Shown here piece after piece: positions 5,878 to 10,012 of a stretch of DNA of 10,012 nucleotides (positions within the stretch are counted from its first letter, which is position 1; each line of letters starts with the position of its first letter). The stretch is taken from NCBI GenBank assembly GCA_964556885.1, contig CAZKYP010000122.1, positions 1-10,012 of the forward strand. The letters are read 5' to 3'. This DNA comes from CAZKYP01 sp964556885. GTDB taxonomy: Bacteria; Planctomycetota; Phycisphaerae; Sedimentisphaerales; Anaerobacaceae. The translations under genes and the position numbers were made by a program. Below the pieces are notes generated by a model, which saw only the letters and a program-made list of their open reading frames with translations, did not search any database and was not told the DNA's origin.

Positions 5878-7668
5878 ATGCAGCTTCACTTTATCGATAT
5901 CTCGATTATCATTTTTTACCTCGTTTCGACGGTTGTAATCGGATTTCTCATTTCAAAAAGGGCCTCCAAAAACATGGATTCTTACTTTCTCGGCGGCAAG
6001 ACTATCCCCTGGTATATACTGGGCGTTTCGAACGCCTCGGGGATGTTCGATATAACCGGTACGATGTGGCTGGTATACCTGATTTTTGTTTATGGATTCA
6101 AAGGGGCGTTCATACCCTGGCTGTGGCCCGTCTTCAACCAGATTTTCCTGATGGTATACCTGTCCGCCTGGCTTCGCAGGTCGAACGTGATGACCGGCGC
6201 CGAGTGGATGAAGACGAGGTTTGGCACTGGTCTCGGTTCACAGTTGTCTCATATTATTATCGTTATCTTTGCGATTGTAAGTGTCATCGGTTTTCTGGCT
6301 TATGGATTCAAGGGAATCGGCAAGTTTTCCTCCGAATTTCTGCCCTGGAATCTGACAGCGAATCAGTACGGATTGATATTTATGGGTATAACCACGCTCT
6401 ATGTCGTCAAAGGTGGTATGCACAGCGTGGTTTTGACCGAGGTCATTCAATTTATAATAATGACTATAGCGTCAATTACCGTCGGCATTATTGCCATGCA
6501 TCATATAACTGCGGGGCAAGTCGCCGGGCTGGTGCCCGAGGGATGGGGAAACATATTTTTTGGATGGAAGCTTAATTTGGACTGGAGCGGGATACTGGAC
6601 TCGGTAAACACGAAAATCGCCGCAGACAAATACGAGTTGTTTACCTGTTTTATGATGATGATTCTTTTTAAAGGTTTTCTTGTCAGTGCCGCCGGGCCGG
6701 CCCCCAACTATGATATGCAGCGAATTCTTGCCACCAAAAATCCCAAGGAAGCGGCGAAAATGAGCGGCTTTGTTTCGGTCGCCCTGTTTTTCCCGAGGTA
6801 TATGCTGATTGGAGGTCTGGCGGTTCTTGCGATTGTATATCTTATGCCGGATTTGGCGGCGATGGGTGACAAGATTGATTTTGAAATGATATTGCCGATG
6901 GCAATGAAAAGGTTCGTTCCAACCGGCCTTCTGGGTTTATTAATGGCCGGTTTGATAGCCGCGTTTATGTCAACTTTTGCCGCTACGGTCAACGCCGCAC
7001 CGGCTTATATCGTCAATGATATTTATAAACGCTATATCAATCCAAACGCAAGCGACAGAAAATACGTCGTTATGAGTTATATCATTTCACTTACCGTTGT
7101 AGTTGTTGGGATAACTTTCGGTCTTTTTGTTGTCGAGTCGATTGATTCGGTTACGCAATGGATCGTCTCTTCTTTGTGGGGCGGGTACGCAGCGGCCAAC
7201 GTCTTGAAGTGGTACTGGTGGAGATTCAACGGTTATGGTTATTTCTGGGGAATGATTGTCGGTTTGATTGCGTCTCTGACTATGCCGGCCGTTTTGGATT
7301 TGCCTGATTTTTATATATTCCCGTTTATTCTGGTTCTCTCACTGGCCGGTTGTATAGCCGGAACTCTGTTAACCAAACCGGACGATGAAGAGGTCCTCAA
7401 ATCGTTTTACAAACAGGTTCGTCCCTGGGGATTCTGGGGGCCGATTCATGCCAAAGTCGTTCAGGAAGATCCGAACTTTCAGCCGAACAAGGATTTTAAA
7501 AGGGACATGTTCAATATCATTATTGGAATTATCTGGCAGACGTCTCTGGTGGTCATTCCGATATACCTGATTATCAAGGAAAATGTGCCGTTGATAACTG
7601 CGATTATTATCCTTGCGATAACCTCGTTTATCCTGAAGAAGAGCTGGTACGACAGATTAACTGATTAA
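5878..7668 (+). CDS. Sodium:solute symporter (SSS family), probable sugar importer
   Basis: Encodes 596 residues of an integral inner-membrane protein with about 13-14 hydrophobic segments. Visible ones include about 8-25, 62-74, 81-97, 125-142, 163-177, 187-206, 257-271, 299-322, 350-370, 398-418, 455-474, 477-497, 546-566 and 571-586. The SSS hallmarks are present: an early SYFLGGKTIPWY loop (35-46), the broken helix GVSNASGMFDITG (49-61), the GPAPNYDMQR loop (273-282), and the helix AGLIAAFMSTFAATVN (357-372), followed by DIYKRYINP (381-389). Small and hydroxyl residues of the MST/AAF segment match the Na+-binding (Na2) helix known from vSGLT. A C-terminal FYKQVRPWGFWGP loop (510-521) precedes two last helices, as in a subgroup often found with glycoside hydrolases. 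The ribosome site TAAGGAG (5866-5872) lies 5 bases before the ATG. A predicted promoter lies upstream, and the GH94 gene follows after 19 bases. Na+-driven uptake of galactose or of a beta-linked disaccharide is inferred; the family also contains solute and ion transporters of other types. Confidence 0.92.
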   Translation: MQLHFIDISIIIFYLVSTVVIGFLISKRASKNMDSYFLGGKTIPWYILGVSNASGMFDITGTMWLVYLIFVYGFKGAFIPWLWPVFNQIFLMVYLSAWLRRSNVMTGAEWMKTRFGTGLGSQLSHIIIVIFAIVSVIGFLAYGFKGIGKFSSEFLPWNLTANQYGLIFMGITTLYVVKGGMHSVVLTEVIQFIIMTIASITVGIIAMHHITAGQVAGLVPEGWGNIFFGWKLNLDWSGILDSVNTKIAADKYELFTCFMMMILFKGFLVSAAGPAPNYDMQRILATKNPKEAAKMSGFVSVALFFPRYMLIGGLAVLAIVYLMPDLAAMGDKIDFEMILPMAMKRFVPTGLLGLLMAGLIAAFMSTFAATVNAAPAYIVNDIYKRYINPNASDRKYVVMSYIISLTVVVVGITFGLFVVESIDSVTQWIVSSLWGGYAAANVLKWYWWRFNGYGYFWGMIVGLIASLTMPAVLDLPDFYIFPFILVLSLAGCIAGTLLTKPDDEEVLKSFYKQVRPWGFWGPIHAKVVQEDPNFQPNKDFKRDMFNIIIGIIWQTSLVVIPIYLIIKENVPLITAIIILAITSFILKKSWYDRLTD

Positions 7669-7687
7669 TAAAGGCGGTTAGATTTTT

Positions 7688-10012
7688 ATGCAGTATGGGC
7701 ATTTTGACGATTCTAAAAAAGAATATGTGATAACCGAGCCACTGACGCCGTATCCCTGGATTAACTACCTGGGTATGGAGGATTTTTTTTCAATTATCTC
7801 AAATACGGCAGGCGGATACAGTTTTTACAAGGATGCCCGGCTCAGAAGAATCACGAGGTACAGATATAATAATGTTCCGGCTGACTATGGCGGAAAATAT
7901 TTTTATATCAACGATGGCGGCGATATATGGTCTCCTGCATTCAGGCCGGTGAAGAACAAGCTGGAAAATTACCAGTGCAGGCACGGTCTGAGTTATACGA
8001 TAATAACTGGCCAAAGGAACAAACTCGAAGCACAGGTTACGTACTTTGTACCGCTCGGCGATAATTGCGAGATTCAGAAGGTCAGGCTCACGAACAAAGG
8101 CGACAAGCCGAAAAAGTTCAAGCTTTTCTCTTTCGTCGAATTCTGCCTCTGGAACGCCCTGGATGATATGACGAACTTTCAGAGGAATTTCTCGACCGGT
8201 GAAGTCGAAATAAAAGACTCGGTCATTTATCATAAGACCGAGTATAAGGAAAGGCGCGACCATTATGCGTTTTATTCCGTCAATCAGCCGGTACAGGGAT
8301 TCGATACGGACAGGGATTCGTTCATCGGTTTGTACAACGGATTCGATAATCCTGATGCAGTAATCGAAGGTAAGAGCCGCAATTCCATTGCTCACGGCTG
8401 GTCGCCGATAGGCTCCCACATGCTCGAAGTGACTTTGGCACCTAAAGAAGAGAAGGAGCTGATTTTTATACTCGGTTATATCGAAAATGCGGAAAATAAG
8501 AAGTGGGAAAGCCACGGTGTAATCAACAAGCAAAAAGCTGAACGTCTGATAGCAAAGTACGAAAAGTCCGAAGCTGTCGTTAAGGCATTTGAAGAGCTAA
8601 AGGAATATTGGTCGGAACTTCTTTCGATTTATCGGTTAAAAAGCGGCGACGAAAAGCTCGACAGGATGGTAAATACCTGGAACCAGTATCAATGTATGGT
8701 GACATTTCTTATGTCGCGCAGTGCTTCGTATTTCGAATCCGGTATCGGGCGGGGTATGGGTTTCAGAGATTCCAATCAGGACCTTGTCGGTTTCGTTCAT
8801 CAGATACCTAAGAAGGCGCAAGAAAGAATTTTGGATATCGCCGCAACGCAGTTCGAAGACGGCGGCGCTTATCATCAATACCAGCCGCTGACCAAAAGGG
8901 GAAATAATGAGATAGGCGGTAATTTTAACGATGACCCGCTTTGGCTTATACTATCGACGGCAAGTTACATTAAGGAGACCGGCGATTGGTCGATACTCGA
9001 TGATCAGGTACCGTTTGATAACGACGAAGCCAAAGCCGCATCTTTATTCGAACATTTAAAAAGATCATTCTACCACGTAGTCAACAATCTTGGGCCGCAC
9101 AATCTGCCATTGATCGGCAGGGCCGACTGGAATGATTGTTTGAATCTGAACTGCTTTTCAAATAATCCGGACGAGTCTTTCCAGACCACTGAAAACAAGC
9201 AAGGCGGCGTTGCAGAATCCGTAATGATAGCGGGGATGTTTGTTCTTTATGGAAGAGAGTTTGCCGAGTTGTGCAGAAGGCGAGGCGAAAAAGAGGAGGC
9301 TGAGCTGGTGGATTCTCACGTTGATAGGATGATAGAAAGTGTTGAAGAACATGGTTGGGATGGTGACTGGTTCCTGCGTGCTTATGACTATTTCGGCAAA
9401 AAAGTGGGCAGCCGGGATAACGAGGAAGGGAAAATCTTTATAGAATCACAGGGTTTTTGCGTCATGGCGGGAATAGGAATCGAAGATGGAAGAGCGCGTT
9501 TGGCTTTGGATTCAGTCAAAAAGTACCTTGATTGTGAATATGGGATTGTATTGAATAATCCAGCCTTCACGAAATATCACATCAATTTAGGTGAGATATC
9601 CACCTATCCGGCCGGTTATAAGGAAAATGCGGGCGTCTTTTGTCACAATAATCCCTGGATTATGATTGCCGAGACGATTCTGGGAAATGGTGACAGAGCG
9701 TTCGAGTATTATAGAAAGATTGCGCCGTCTTACCTCGAGGAAATCAGCGACTTGCACAAGACCGAACCGTATGTATATTCTCAGATGGTCGCCGGCAAAG
9801 ACGCCTTTAAGCCGGGTGAAGCTAAAAATTCCTGGCTGACCGGAACTGCGGCCTGGAACTATTATGCGATAACCCAGTATATATTGGGAATCAGGCCCGA
9901 ATATGACGGTTTGCTGGTTGATCCCTGCATCCCGAACGATTGGGACGGCTTTACGGTGCAGAGAAAATTCAGAAATGCTGATTACAATATAACAGTGCAA
10001 AATCCGGCGCAT
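7688..10012 (+). CDS. GH94 phosphorylase, cellobiose phosphorylase type, 3' partial
   Basis: The frame is open from the ATG at 7688 to the window end (775 codons, no stop); family members are about 810-820 residues, so only a few dozen C-terminal residues should be missing. The opening GHFDD (4-8) and TPYPWINYLG (20-29), AGGYSFYKDA, FVEFCLWNALDD, SRSASYFESGIGRGMGFRDS (343-362), QYQPLTKRGNNEIGG, FNDDPLW, ADWNDCLNLNCFS and NSWLTGTAAW are the pattern of cellobiose phosphorylase (cellobiose + phosphate to glucose 1-phosphate + glucose), not of chitobiose phosphorylase. The general acid is probably Asp483 in ADWND. His653 (FCHNNPW) and Thr718-Gly719 (LTGTAAW) line up with the phosphate-binding His/Thr-Gly of the Cellvibrio (Cellulomonas) gilvus enzyme as I recall it. 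There is no signal peptide, so it acts in the cytoplasm. The N-terminal part is a beta-sandwich and the middle an (alpha/alpha)6 barrel. It starts 19 bases after the symporter with a weak AAAGG site 13 bases upstream, so translation may rely on coupling. Beside galactanases, a galactosyl-disaccharide substrate is conceivable but not supported by the motifs. Confidence 0.93.
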   Translation, partial: MQYGHFDDSKKEYVITEPLTPYPWINYLGMEDFFSIISNTAGGYSFYKDARLRRITRYRYNNVPADYGGKYFYINDGGDIWSPAFRPVKNKLENYQCRHGLSYTIITGQRNKLEAQVTYFVPLGDNCEIQKVRLTNKGDKPKKFKLFSFVEFCLWNALDDMTNFQRNFSTGEVEIKDSVIYHKTEYKERRDHYAFYSVNQPVQGFDTDRDSFIGLYNGFDNPDAVIEGKSRNSIAHGWSPIGSHMLEVTLAPKEEKELIFILGYIENAENKKWESHGVINKQKAERLIAKYEKSEAVVKAFEELKEYWSELLSIYRLKSGDEKLDRMVNTWNQYQCMVTFLMSRSASYFESGIGRGMGFRDSNQDLVGFVHQIPKKAQERILDIAATQFEDGGAYHQYQPLTKRGNNEIGGNFNDDPLWLILSTASYIKETGDWSILDDQVPFDNDEAKAASLFEHLKRSFYHVVNNLGPHNLPLIGRADWNDCLNLNCFSNNPDESFQTTENKQGGVAESVMIAGMFVLYGREFAELCRRRGEKEEAELVDSHVDRMIESVEEHGWDGDWFLRAYDYFGKKVGSRDNEEGKIFIESQGFCVMAGIGIEDGRARLALDSVKKYLDCEYGIVLNNPAFTKYHINLGEISTYPAGYKENAGVFCHNNPWIMIAETILGNGDRAFEYYRKIAPSYLEEISDLHKTEPYVYSQMVAGKDAFKPGEAKNSWLTGTAAWNYYAITQYILGIRPEYDGLLVDPCIPNDWDGFTVQRKFRNADYNITVQNPAH

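Noticed and set aside
6066..6575. Alternative + frame of 169 codons inside the symporter gene
   Set aside because: It is a +2-type shadow of the symporter; its product is a mix of charged and aromatic residues with no fold pattern, while the main frame shows clear SSS helices.
7799..8533. Minus-strand open frame of 244 codons
   Set aside because: It is antisense to the N-terminal beta-sandwich of GH94, which is continuous and matches its family; no ribosome site or domain supports the reverse frame.
9587..10012. Minus-strand open frame running off the window edge
   Set aside because: It is opposite the conserved phosphate-binding part of GH94, which reads without a break on the + strand.

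Overview
The window carries a carbohydrate-utilisation locus from a bacterium, with every supported gene on the + strand. The GC content looks moderate (about half by eye), purine-rich Shine-Dalgarno sequences precede most genes, and the extracellular enzymes have Sec signal peptides. No SusC/SusD pair is visible. Secreted GH35/GH53 enzymes, an SSS-type transporter and a URO-D-like protein of unknown role together recall anaerobic polysaccharide degraders of the PVC group (Planctomycetota/Phycisphaerae, Lentisphaerota, Kiritimatiellota). The lineage is inferred from gene style alone and is not proven.

Layout. Positions 1-1025 hold the 3' part of a uroporphyrinogen-decarboxylase-like (URO-D/MtaA superfamily) protein. 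It is followed, with gaps of only 26-34 bases, by three secreted glycoside hydrolases: a GH53 endo-beta-1,4-galactanase (1060-2112), a GH35 beta-galactosidase (2139-4547) and a second, divergent GH53 (4579-5673). The close spacing suggests one transcript. A 204-base gap (5674-5877) contains a hairpin just after the second GH53, a near-consensus sigma70-type promoter and a small inverted repeat. Next come a sodium:solute symporter (5878-7668) and, 19 bases later, a GH94 phosphorylase of the cellobiose phosphorylase type (7688 to the window end, lacking only its last few dozen residues).

How it may work together. The two GH53 enzymes would cut beta-1,4-galactan (pectic galactan or type I arabinogalactan) outside the cytoplasm. 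GH35 would remove terminal galactose. The symporter would import a mono- or disaccharide by Na+ coupling, and the signal-peptide-less GH94 would cleave a beta-linked disaccharide with phosphate in the cytoplasm, saving ATP. The oddities are four: a galactan set sits beside an enzyme whose family relatives act on cellobiose; the second GH53 has lost several residues normally conserved in its cleft while keeping both catalytic glutamates; a URO-D-like protein with a changed metal site is tied to the sugar genes; and three strong inverted repeats lie inside the 3' part of the GH35 gene.

There is no intergenic stretch longer than 300 bases. I see no RNA genes, insertion sequences, CRISPR arrays or phage genes.
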